This document shows, one piece after another, positions 43,212-55,000 of a stretch of DNA of 64,000 bases. Below the pieces are notes generated by a model that saw only the letters and a list, made by a program, of their open reading frames with translations, made no database searches and was not told the origin of the DNA. How positions within the stretch are numbered: position 1 is the stretch's first letter; each line of letters begins with the position of its first letter. A program made the translations under genes and the position numbers. The DNA is taken from positions 284,547 through 348,546 of the forward strand of contig DFGT01000024.1 in NCBI GenBank assembly GCA_002371265.1, given 5' to 3'. This stretch comes from Bacteroidales bacterium UBA3743 (GTDB taxonomy: Bacteria; Bacteroidota; Bacteroidia; Bacteroidales; Paludibacteraceae).

Positions 43212-45824
43212 TTAGTCCTCTATCAGCTTAAACGAAGGCTTAGTAGAAGTTTTATCTTCATTAGCCTCGATAATAATCTCGTATTTCTTGTCTATGCCAT
43301 TCTCCAGTATCACCTCTGCCACAGCATCCTCAACACATGTCTGCAATGTGCGACGCAATGGTCTCGCACCATACACTGGATCATAACTTTTAGACACCAT
43401 GTAGTCCATAGCATCATCAGTGATAGTCAGCTTCATTCCAAGTTTGCCGATTCTCTCACGTATAGGATTAATCTCAAGCTCAATTATCTTAGTGATTGAA
43501 TCCTTCTCAAGTGGAGAAAAACTTACTATCTCATCAATACGGTTCAAGAACTCAGGAGTGAATGTCTTATTAAGTTGTTTACGGACAACATCATCAGCGA
43601 CAGACTTGCTCACCTCCGTCTGCATAGAGAATCCTATACCACGGCCAAAATCTTTCAATTGACGAGAGCCGACGTTGCTGGTCATAATTATGACAGTGTT
43701 CTTAAAGTCGACCTTACGTCCTTGACTATCAGTCAGACAACCCTCATCCATCACCTGAAGAAGGATGTTGTAGACATCAGCGTGAGCCTTCTCTATCTCA
43801 TCAAGAAGCACAATAGAATATGGTTTTGTACGCACTTTTTCAGTCAGCTGACCTCCGTCTTCATGGCCTACATATCCTGGAGGGGCTCCAATAAGACGTG
43901 AGACAGCATGCTTCTCCATATACTCACTCATATCGATACGGATCAAAGACTCATCACCGTCGAACATCTCTTTCGCCAGCATTTTTGCAAGATAAGTCTT
44001 GCCGACACCAGTCGGACCAAGGAACAAGAATGTGCCGATAGGACGGTTAGGATCACCAAGTCCGATTTTGTTGCGACGGATAGCCTTCACCACTTTTGCA
44101 ACAGCATCGTCCTGACCAATCACCTTGCCCTTAAGTATATTAGGCATTTCCACCAAACGTTGGCTTTCATCTTTAGCTATACGAGTGATCGGAATTCCTG
44201 TCATTGTGGCGACGACACGCATCACATCATCTTCAGTCACCACACGACGGTTGGACTTCATCTCCTCCGTCCACTTCTTTTTTTCCGCGTTCAACTGTAC
44301 AGTCAGAGCCTTTATCTTGTCACGCAATTCTGTAGCCAACTCATAGTTCTGCTTCTTGACCGCGTTCATTTTATCATCTTCAAGAGACTTCAACTCAGTC
44401 TCAATCTCCACGACTATAGAAGGAATCTCCACATCAATGATGTGAGTGGCAGCACCTGCCTCATCCATAGCGTCGATAGCCTTATCCGGGAACATACGGT
44501 CGCCGATGTATCTGCCTGTAAGTTTGACACAAGCATTGATTGCATCATCAGTATACTTCACCATGTGGTGCTCCTCGTAAGCAGCCTTACTGTTGTTAAG
44601 GATTTCAAGAGTCTCAGCTTCCGTTGTAGGATCTACCAGCACACGTTGGAAACGGCGATCCAAAGCACCGTCTTTTTCAAAATACTGACGATACTCCTTT
44701 ATTGTTGTTGTGCCGATACATTGGAATTCTCCACGGGCCAAAGCCGGCTTCAACATATTGGCCGCATCCAAAGTTCCAGGTGCTGAACCAGCACCGATCA
44801 TTGTATGAATCTCATCAATAAAAACGATGACATTCTTATTGCCTGCCACTTCGGAAAGAATTGCCTTCAAACGCTCCTCAAACTGTCCGCGGTATTTTGT
44901 GCCGGCGACAAGAGCACCCATATCAAGAGCATAAATCACCTTGTCAAGAAGGATGTGTGGAGCGCGTTTGTTGACGATATCCAAAGCAAGACCATCAACA
45001 ATAGACGTTTTGCCGACACCTGGCTGACCTATCAGGACAGCATTGTTTTTTTTCTTACGGCTAAGGATCTGCGACAGACGTTCAATCTCACGTCTTCTGC
45101 CGACAATCTCAGCAACATTTCCGTTTGCAGCCTCACGAGAAAGATTACGAGCATACTTCTCAAGATAAGGCATAGCAGAATTAGAAGACGTTGCTGTCTG
45201 TTTAGAAGCAGTAGACTGTTTTGACATTATTGAGTTGGCATCAGCATCACTGTCCATGTCATCGTCTTCATCATCCTCGTCTTCCTGTACACCATCATTG
45301 ATGTTCAAATCAATAGGTTCAATAGTATCAAGACCGCCCTCCTCTTCTTCAGCATATTGTTCATCCTTATCCCACATTTTATGTGATATTGCAAGCATCT
45401 TATCGTATGTCACACCTTCTGAGATAAGCACTTCCGAGGCAAGGTTGGAATCCTCACGCAGTATAGCCAAAAGAAGGATATCAGTATCCGACTGTTCAAT
45501 AGTGCGGAATTGACGACGCTCAATTTCCATAAGGAAAAGCAGACGCTCGGTAGACTTCAGCATAGGTATATCTTCATCCAAGAAAGGATTATTGTTTTCT
45601 TTACGAATAACATCCTCTATCTTCTGACGGATAACTCGCGGATCAACATTCAACTCTTCAAAAGCAGCCATAGCCGGCCCTTCTCCGTCGCGGAAGATAC
45701 CCAACAGCACATGTTCAGGAGCGATGCTGTCGTTTCCTAAACGGGCAGCCTCTTCCTTGCTGTATATTATAACGTCTTTAACTCGTTTTGTAACCTTATT
45801 ATTAAAAAAATTGTCCTGTTGCAT
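43212..45824 (-). CDS. clpC: ATP-dependent Clp protease ATP-binding subunit ClpC-like
   Basis: An 870-residue Hsp100 unfoldase with two AAA+ modules. Clp_N repeats at residues ~5-150; an Asp/Glu-rich linker at 158-195; Walker A1 GQPGVGKT (266-273); a UVR-like middle segment ELATELRDKIKAL; Walker A2 GPTGVGKT; and a sensor-2 / C-terminal region GARPLRRTLQTCVEDAV. It delivers substrates to ClpP. The acidic linker is unusually long. It is the first gene before pspC, with a promoter-like TATATTTG element 25 bases upstream. Confidence 0.95.
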   Translation of the reverse strand: MQQDNFFNNKVTKRVKDVIIYSKEEAARLGNDSIAPEHVLLGIFRDGEGPAMAAFEELNVDPRVIRQKIEDVIRKENNNPFLDEDIPMLKSTERLLFLMEIERRQFRTIEQSDTDILLLAILREDSNLASEVLISEGVTYDKMLAISHKMWDKDEQYAEEEEGGLDTIEPIDLNINDGVQEDEDDEDDDMDSDADANSIMSKQSTASKQTATSSNSAMPYLEKYARNLSREAANGNVAEIVGRRREIERLSQILSRKKKNNAVLIGQPGVGKTSIVDGLALDIVNKRAPHILLDKVIYALDMGALVAGTKYRGQFEERLKAILSEVAGNKNVIVFIDEIHTMIGAGSAPGTLDAANMLKPALARGEFQCIGTTTIKEYRQYFEKDGALDRRFQRVLVDPTTEAETLEILNNSKAAYEEHHMVKYTDDAINACVKLTGRYIGDRMFPDKAIDAMDEAGAATHIIDVEIPSIVVEIETELKSLEDDKMNAVKKQNYELATELRDKIKALTVQLNAEKKKWTEEMKSNRRVVTEDDVMRVVATMTGIPITRIAKDESQRLVEMPNILKGKVIGQDDAVAKVVKAIRRNKIGLGDPNRPIGTFLFLGPTGVGKTYLAKMLAKEMFDGDESLIRIDMSEYMEKHAVSRLIGAPPGYVGHEDGGQLTEKVRTKPYSIVLLDEIEKAHADVYNILLQVMDEGCLTDSQGRKVDFKNTVIIMTSNVGSRQLKDFGRGIGFSMQTEVSKSVADDVVRKQLNKTFTPEFLNRIDEIVSFSPLEKDSITKIIELEINPIRERIGKLGMKLTITDDAMDYMVSKSYDPVYGARPLRRTLQTCVEDAVAEVILENGIDKKYEIIIEANEDKTSTKPSFKLIED

Positions 45825-45848
45825 TTAAGTTCTTTCATATTTGTAATG

Positions 45849-45856
45849 CAAATATA
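45849..45856 (-). promoter_or_regulatory. Possible promoter -7 element of clpC
   Basis: TATATTTG on the minus strand matches TAnnTTTG, 25 bases before the clpC ATG. No TTTG at the expected -33 distance; a poly-A stretch occupies it. Weak-to-moderate call. Confidence 0.45.
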
Positions 45857-45982
45857 CTCCATTTTTTTTTCAATACATAATTCCAAATATAGAATTAATA
45901 TAAAGAAAAACGCACTTTATATTTTTTAACATAAGACGTGAAAAATGAATCATTAAATGTATTAGACAGATTCAAAATAAAG

Positions 45983-46013
45983 AAAAAAGGAGACGCGAAC
46001 ACTCACGTCTCCT
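45983..46013 (-). terminator. Intrinsic terminator after the giant secreted-protein gene
   Basis: AGGAGACG and CGTCTCCT (45988-46013) pair with a 10-base loop, followed by TTTTT on the minus strand, 23 bases past the stop. Confidence 0.85.
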
Positions 46014-46035
46014 TCTAACTTTATTCAATCAATCG

Positions 46036-49000
46036 CTACTTAAAGTAAACAACCTCGATACTACCTTTGTGTTTAGAACCATCCTTCAAAACAATTTCAT
46101 AATAATAAACACCAGGGTCAACATATTCGCCTCTGCACTTTCCATCCCAACCATTATGGCTTTCCACCATCTTCTGTCCATAACGATTGAAGATAACAAC
46201 TGAATAACCCTCCATAAATGTGTCATTCAATCCAATTGAATTCATAGGAGTAAATGCAGTTGGAAGATCCTTGATAACATTAATAGACACGACATTTGAT
46301 GGAACAGCAGGACAAACACTGTCAAGCATCAGCACATAGTATGAAGCAGTGTCCTGAAGGCCTATCAACTCATACATATTGCAAGCTTCATCATTCTTAA
46401 GTTTGATCTCAAGCAATGAGTCTGGTTCAGATACCAAATCTTTATATTCCTCCTTAATCTGACCTTCTTTATCAAATGCCTCGTCAAATCTTCCATCAAA
46501 TGCGCCGTTGACTTTGTACCAATGATACTCGAATGGACGATACTTAGTGACAAGTTTCAATTCTGCACTCTCATTTCTAAATACGCGAGGCTTATTCTGA
46601 GGTTTTGTGACAAGCATAAAATTCTCAGGTCGCATTCTCGCGTGTGTATGGATGCTGACTCCGTCAACAGAAGAATTTGTACCACAGAAGTTTTTAGCAT
46701 AATACCTCAAAGTTAGAGGAATATTTGAATAAGGAATCTTTGACTGTGGAGCATATACTTCTCCGTCAATCATCCAACCCTCTTCTGTAATCTCTTCTCC
46801 ATTGTCAAAAGTATAAACCTTAAATCTATCATACAAGCTCTCATCTCCAGACACCAAATGTAGAGAATCATTCTCACAAATTGTGTAATATTCAGAAACC
46901 AAAGATACCAATGGTGCTTCATGAACATTAATAAACGCACTTGCAGTATCACGACAGAATCTAACAGTATCAGTTGCTATGATAAAGTACTTACCTGTTC
47001 TTGAATAAGAATCTAATTTCAGATAACCTGCAGCACCAAGTTCTTGATTAAACTTCCAAGAGTAACCGTACTGATTATTAGAGAATACAACATCTTTTTC
47101 TGTTATCGTATCCTTAAAATAATCGAATACTACAGAACTTGTCTTTACAGAATCCCACTTTGTCTCATCAAACCAGTTTTTCTGCCATATATGGCCCTCA
47201 TAGTATGAAAGTCTTGAGTCAGAAAGCAAAATATTATCTTCTGCACAAACTGTGGTATCTCTCATATACTCTTTAACGATAGAGTTACGAGTAGGAACCT
47301 TAACTCTCTTTATCAAAGAATCTTTCAAGCCACAAGGATCCTCAATAATAATTTTAACATCAATATAGCCTGCTTCAGTATTCAAGGTATCTCCCTTTGG
47401 AGGAATCTGAGTATGCTTGAAATGTGCCACTGCTTCTGGATCACAATTATCCGCCGCTATATCAGGAGGAAGCAAGCCATCCACGTCAGGAACAAGGAAT
47501 ATACAAGGTCTTGCGTAGTCTGCCTGTACAATACTCTCCTCAAACCATTTTGGAACAGTGATTATAGGCGGAACAGTATCTCTGATAACACGAAGATACT
47601 TAATAGTATCAGAATGATTATTACAAGCGTCATATGCGACGAAGCGTCTCACAACATCATAATTGTAATATTCACACTTGCTTGGATCTGATGATCTGTT
47701 TGTTGAATCAGAGAAGAATATTCCACTCTTTAGAGGAACATCTTTTGATCTTTCCATCACATTATCGTAAACCACATCCCAACAATTATCCTTCGCTTTC
47801 ATTGCTGAATTTACAAAAGGTTCTGTCGGAGTACAAACAAACGAATCAATTTTAGAAACTGCGTCTTCTATCCAAACCGGAGGTACAGTATCCTTTACAC
47901 GGAACGTATCTGAACATGGCGACACATTCTGCTTTCTGACGTCGATTGCTGAATATGTTCTGATCAATGTGAACTCACATAGATTTACTGTTGAAACCTT
48001 AGTGTTAGTCACATCCAATATGACAGAATCTACCTTAAATGTTGCAGGATCCACCAACTCTGGAGCTGACGTTCCATCCTGTGCCAAGAACAAACCACCT
48101 GCAGCAAGGAACTCCTCAAACGTTTTGTAAGCAGCAGGAATATCATTATGACAAATATACTTAGTGTCATCCAATGGAGGACAATTCATTCCTGGAGCTC
48201 CTGTATTGATTACATTAACAACTCTATGACATGGCTTTTCCTCTTCCAATCCAGGAGTTGTATCTCTAACAACCAAAGTGATTGTTGTCAAACCAAGTGG
48301 ATATGGATCTCTCAACTTCAAACCATCTGAACGAGTGTATACAGAATCCAATTGTCCACACTCATTATGTAGCTCTGGAATCTTGAATCCATGCTTTAGA
48401 ACCTCAGAGAATGGCACTGAATCGACGGCAGTCTTCAACTCAATTGTGATAGTGTCTTTCTCTCCTAGCAATCCACAGTTGAAACTGTCTATTCCAGCAT
48501 TACGTACTTTTATCACTTGCTCACAGATAAACTCCTCTCCATGATAAATATATCTTCTGAATACAGTGTCTATACCAAGATCAAATTTCTCAGTAATTGC
48601 CTTTCCAGAAGCACGCCATACCTTCAATAGTGGCACAACAGTGTCAGCACAGAAATCCATGAAATGTGGCTCTGTCTCACTCAAATTAATGTCTGCTGGA
48701 TCCAACTGACAAACACCGATAGGCAGTGTGACAAGTGTATCCTTAGGACACTGGATCGGATCCTCCTTGACATCTCCGACCTGAATTATCTGAGCACATG
48801 TGTCGATGCTATCTTTCAAAGTCTTTGAATGATCTACATATATCCAGTAAACAGTTGTTCTTCCAACATAGAACGTATCGTTTGTGCCCTTAAACGGTTT
48901 CTTGTCTGAACGTATAACAGTATCAGGAAGAATAATCTTATTCGTACATGGATTAGTAGCAATAGGGGCAACAAGATCAACAGACACACTACATGAATCT

Positions 49001-52000
49001 TCACTTGTCGGAGCAAAAGGTTCCAACTCTTTACATGCGATATCCATCTTCTTGTCTGTCAAGATATTCAGTGTCTCTACACATGTATCTTTAGCTGTAG
49101 AGTACTTGCTTTCAAACACCCATGCTATATTATAGACACCGACGCTAAGTTTGCCAAGTGTATATGAAGGAGTTCCTTCTTTCATCTCGGCAAGAAGAGA
49201 GTATGTTGGTTTTCCTTCCAATGTGTCAATCATATAGCCTTTTCCATAGACTACATATCCATCAACACATGCGTCCTTGCCCTCTGGTATTGGAAGAATC
49301 TGCTCGTCAAGAGTGACATCACACTCTCCACTTGCCGATTTCTTCACAGTATCATTAAAGACAGTACAGTCAAATATTGGCTTGTTCGACGACTTTATAG
49401 TCAGTTCAATTTCACATCTCTTAGTCATTACTGTCAAAGAGTCGTTAGCAAACAGCCATGATATTGTGTATGGCTCACCTACCACAAACTTAGCAGGCAA
49501 CTCTGAATATGCAGTATCTCCCGTCGACGATACGGTCATCAACTGAGCCACACCCTTAATCTCCTCGTTTGAACAATATTCGTAAGCGTATGGTTGTTTT
49601 AGTGAATCAAGCACCTGCTCCTTGATAATTTCACAAGTGCCCTCAGGCAAAACGATTGTCTGGTCAGGAAGTGTGTCACAGTCTATCACTGGCTCCATAG
49701 AATCCTTTACCGTAATAGTCTGAGTACACAAGAAATTGTAAGAACCGAAGTTGTACTTCCAGTAAACTGTATCAACACCCACATTAAATGGATAACGCAA
49801 GATATCATCACCATTCTCTGAACTCAAACCAGGCAATGATGCTCTTGTGACAACTGAATCAATATGAGCTCCAGAACACAAATCGTAAACTGCCTTGATA
49901 TCGAATCCTAATTCACTGAATTCTATATCACAATCAAATGGATCCAATACAATCAAAGTGTCTGGCATCTGACTACAGTCAACAGGCGGAACATTTATGT
50001 CTCCAACCCTTACTATCTGAGTACAAGTAACTACTGAATCTACCAATGTATGTGTAGTAGAGTCAATGAATACCCAAATCACTTCATTTGGTCCGACAAA
50101 GAATGGATCATCCATTGTCAATCCGTTTGGACGTGTTGGTGTTCCGACAAACTCACCAAGTCCACATGGATGTTTAGCAATCGGATAACCACGTTTCTTC
50201 AACGAATCCAAAACTTGAGACGCTGGCACTGAACATTCTCCTGTCATCACAGGAATGTTAACTGTATCTTTATTAATAGAATCACAATTAATCACCAATG
50301 TTTTGGTTGTACGGACATCGACCAACTGATCACAAGTATCTTTTACAGATCCTGTGAAATCAGTGAACACCCATTTGATCCAAGTCTGACCTAAAGGATA
50401 TGTGTCTTCAATTTTCAAAGAGTCACTACGTTCTCCTACACCAGGACGCATGAAGTAAGATGAATCAGGATGAGCACATGGATCTTCAACTTCTGGAGTT
50501 TTCAAAGTGTCTCTCAAATCCGCAGGATCACAATCCTCAACAACCTTATGCATTGCAGGAGTCAACTCATCACAATTGATATCAAAATCCTTATTACCCT
50601 TAATGTTGATATCCTGCTCACATTTAAATGTGTCCACAACATTGTAAGGGCTAACCATCGTCCATGTTATATGAGTGTGTCCAGTTGGGAATGGATCAGA
50701 AAGTTCCAATGAATCACTTCTGTGAGGAACACCCCATACCGTGTCTTTTGTACAGAAATCAATTCCATATGGGAACTTCGTGATGACACTGTCGCCAGGC
50801 ACATCACAACGATCTTTTGTCGCCTTTACAGTATCAATGTCTGCGGCATCCTCACAATGGACATCCAACGGATTCTGATGGTTCGGACGAATAAGCTGAT
50901 CACATGTTGCAACCTTACCATCTATCTCTGAACGGAACACCCACAACAAATGATAATCACGGCCTACCTCCAACACATAATCCGAAGGCACTCTCTTATC
51001 TGTACCATAAAGTGTAAGCACACCTGGTATCTTCTCATCCGTACATGAACGTGTAGCTACATAGTCTCCATTCAGAATATCCCAGATATCGCCAATCACA
51101 ACCTCACATTCACCTGGTTTAGCCACAGGATAATATGGATTTGGATCGATCTTCGAGCAATCGAAACTTGGACCACGAGCATCAACCACATTTACATACT
51201 TGATACAGTTGTCAACATTACCAGATTTATCATAGAATATAAAATCAAGTTTTGTCAAACCTACAGGGAACGGATCAACTTTCCACTCCTCATTATCATT
51301 GCCGTCGACTACAAGTTCAAACTCATTAGTCTGAATGTTTAAGAAATATCTCTTCACAACAGGCTCTATGAAAAGAACCGAACCTCCATTTGCTAGGTTA
51401 TCACACTCGTCGTATGCCTTTGGAATGATAATCAAATCTTTCAAGTCATCATAAGTCATACCACAGACATCTGATGAAACATTACCCATCACTGTGTCTT
51501 TTCCATCGAAACAGTCAAGAACAACTGGCTTTGTACCATCCTCAACAGTACGGTACATTGTACAAGTGTCTGACAAATTTGCTTTGTCGGTATAGATATA
51601 CAAGAATTTATGAGTTCCGACTGGATAAATGACATCCTTGATCTCATCATCCTCGTATCGCTTCACAGTTCCATCAAACTGTGTTACAAAAGCCTGAACC
51701 TTAGCCTTAATCACTCCATCACACTTGTCGTTAATAGAGCTATTAAGATCGACATCCAAACTTGAGAATGGAAGTTCACAAGTATTCTCCGCGACAACCG
51801 TCTTGTCTGTCAACTTCTTACATGCATCTGAAGCATCTGGACGTGTAGTGTCAGCCACAGTCAAATACTGGTCACATGTCTTATCATTCTTCGACTTGTC
51901 TACAAAATGCCAAATAATATGATAAGTTGTATCCTTGTGGAATGTCGCAGGAAGTGCGATATCCTTTTTATCATCCTTGTCACGAAGCATTGGCTTACCC

Positions 52001-55000
52001 TTTATGTCACCATCACAATTATCCACCGCAGTATGACTGCCAAGAGCAGCAAGCACCTCATCAAGGGTAAACTCACACTTATCAGCAGCAAGTGCTAATG
52101 TAGTATCCTGAATATCACGGCAATCGAATACAGGCTTTATTGTATCAAGCACAGTGATTGTCTGCTTACAAACAGAAGAGGCTCCAGCAGCATCTGTAAA
52201 TGTCCAAGTGATTGTTGTCACTCCCTTAGGATATGCGTCTTTCAATACATCCTTTCCATCACTTCTGACACCAACTCCTTTTATTTTCTTTCCAGTTGGA
52301 GAACATGGATCATCAGCGATTTCTGGAGTATGCAATCCTGCCTTCTTGACTATTTCAGCCTCTGCCAAACAATTAGCATCAACATAAGCAGTCAATGGAG
52401 GTGTCACAACATCACAATCAACTGGAGGTCCAAGAGTATCAAGAACCTCAATGTACTGAGTACAAGTGTCACTGTTGCCAGACAAATCAGTAACAATCCA
52501 ATCTATAGTTGTCACTCCTACTTTATAAGGTGCTGACAAATCAGTAGATTTTTTAGATTTGAATGTACGTACCCATGAAAGTTTCAAATCACTCGTAGAT
52601 GTACAGTTGTCTTTTGCCTTCAACTCTTCAAGTGATGGCACCTTTACCTTTACATCTGTCTGACTCAACTCACATGACTCATCCGCATAGAATTTTGATG
52701 TTCCTTCCCATGGTCCACAAACCAATGAAGGAGCTATAGTATCCTTGACTTCAATTTCAATGACACAGCTGTCGACCAACACTTTTGATGATGGATCTTC
52801 CTTTTCATATGCGTTAGAGAAATACCACACAAATCTGTTCTTGCCTACAGGCAAATTATAATTTTTCACAACAGATGGTACAGATGTGAAATTTGTCAAA
52901 TTTGCAGTGGCATATCCATAAGGGACATCCTCTTCACATATACATACAGGATTGACCGCATAAGATCGGAATGTCACATCCTTTGTGATCACACGATCTT
53001 CTTTGGCATCCATAGGATTTTCGACTGTAGTCACACCACCATTAGCATCATACAAACGTACAGAATCTGGGAATACAGAAATTGTAACGAAACCTGATTT
53101 AGATGCACTAAGTGTAGGAAATTCTTCGAACGACATCGGAACATTACCAGGACCAGGTTTAGTTGTGACTGGAACCATATTCGAACATACATCTCCTGCA
53201 CCAGGACCAAATCCAGGACCAAATCCAGGACCAAATCCAGGTTTATTCTCGCAATCACCATATCTTGTCGCATGGTAATACTTCACCTCTGCTGTTGGTA
53301 TGTCTGTCAACGACATATTATATATAGCCTTGCAATCTTTATCTGTATACATTACAGACGGTACCTCAGGACAATTAGGCACAGGAGGTGCATTACGAAC
53401 AACCGTCACTATCTGCTCACATGTCTTTGAATTGAACCTTTGGTCTGTAAATGTGTAAGTAATAGTATAAGAACGAGATTCTGAACCTCCCTCGAACTTA
53501 AATTTCTTAAATTCATCTATATTCTTAATTTTAGTCTTTTCCCCTTTGTAGTTTGTGATAGTAATATCAACAGTCACTTTTCCACCACAAATATCCTCAA
53601 CATCCTCATGCATCGAAAGGTAACCGTCATCAAAATACCTCTGAAGAGTATATACCTTATTAGGATTATTACCACTCTGACCGGAACCTGACGCATGTCC
53701 ATCATACTTTACTTCTCCATTATCTAGAAGATAGTTAGGGAATACCATTATGTTGATCAACGATGAACAATCAAACTCTGGCGCATCCTGATCCTCTACC
53801 ATGAATGGAACAGCACATTCTACTGTAACACTCTCATCTACATGTGAACCAGGTAGTTTTTTGAACACCCATACCATCTCATATTTGATTCCTGTTTCAA
53901 ATAGAGGGTCATCCATCTGAGACTCTTCTATTTTATGCAACTCATCACCTTCTTTTGGAATGCGATAATAAAGAGTTGGCACAAGACTGTCTGTAGGATG
54001 AGCTGAACACTCGTCAAATCCGTATGGCAGTTTAGCTACTTCTTTTAATTTAGCTATGACAGTAGACGGCTTCAAGTTACATGTCAAAGTATCGACATCT
54101 AGTGTTCCCAAATCAACATTTGGACATGTCACATTAGGTTTCTTATCGTTCTCCACAGTAATTTTCTGCAAACAGAACTTTGTGTTTCCTGAATCATCAG
54201 AGAATGCCCAAAGGATCCAAGTGACACCCACTTTATAAGGATCGTTTAGATCTACAGATTTATTAAAAATTGATGGAATCTCAGAAGGTCTATCCTCAGA
54301 CTCTCGTCTACCTAGATACTCTCCTGGAATTGAACCATCCACACCGTTCAAATCCTGCAATACTGGCTGAGATAATTTAGGCAATTCCGATGGGAAATCA
54401 CCAGGCACAGCCACACAACCCTTCTGGTTTTTCAAATGGGCTGTATAGTTTTTAATTTTTTCACAATCAACATTCGGAGGCGTTATATCCACAACTGTGA
54501 TAACAGCTTCACAAGACACAGACTTTTCACATCCGTCAGTGATTGTATATTTCAACTCTATTGTTCCTGCTGGAGCGACAACCTTCTTGTTGATAGTCGA
54601 AGATTGCGACAAAGTAGAGAACGGTCCAACAGTACGAGTCTGATTTGTTGCTTTCAACACATTTCCCTTTACATCCTTAACGACAATATCAATTGTCATC
54701 TTTGGATCTGGATCACAACTTGCCTTATAATCAGGCAAAGGCAAATCAATTGTGGTTGTCTTCTCTGTTTCTCCAAGTGGAATTTCAAGTCCATTAATCT
54801 TACTACAGTCTATTGTAGGATCTTCTGGTTTTTCAAATTTATACGATTGTTTGATAGTAGCGGGACAGCCAACACCATCAATCTCAACAGTCGCAGACAC
54901 ATCATGAGACTTCAATGTGCCATCACATGCAGCATCACGATTCCAAGTCACTTCTGCAGTAGACGATGACTTAGTGGATGCTGTAGCTCCTGTCCATGTG

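Noticed and set aside
43908..44786. 292-codon plus-strand frame opposite clpC
   Set aside because: Lies wholly antisense to clpC, whose motifs are complete; composition is that of a shadow frame.
54436..54969. 177-codon plus-strand frame opposite the giant gene
   Set aside because: Cys/Ile/Arg-rich shadow frame of the repeated modules; no start context.
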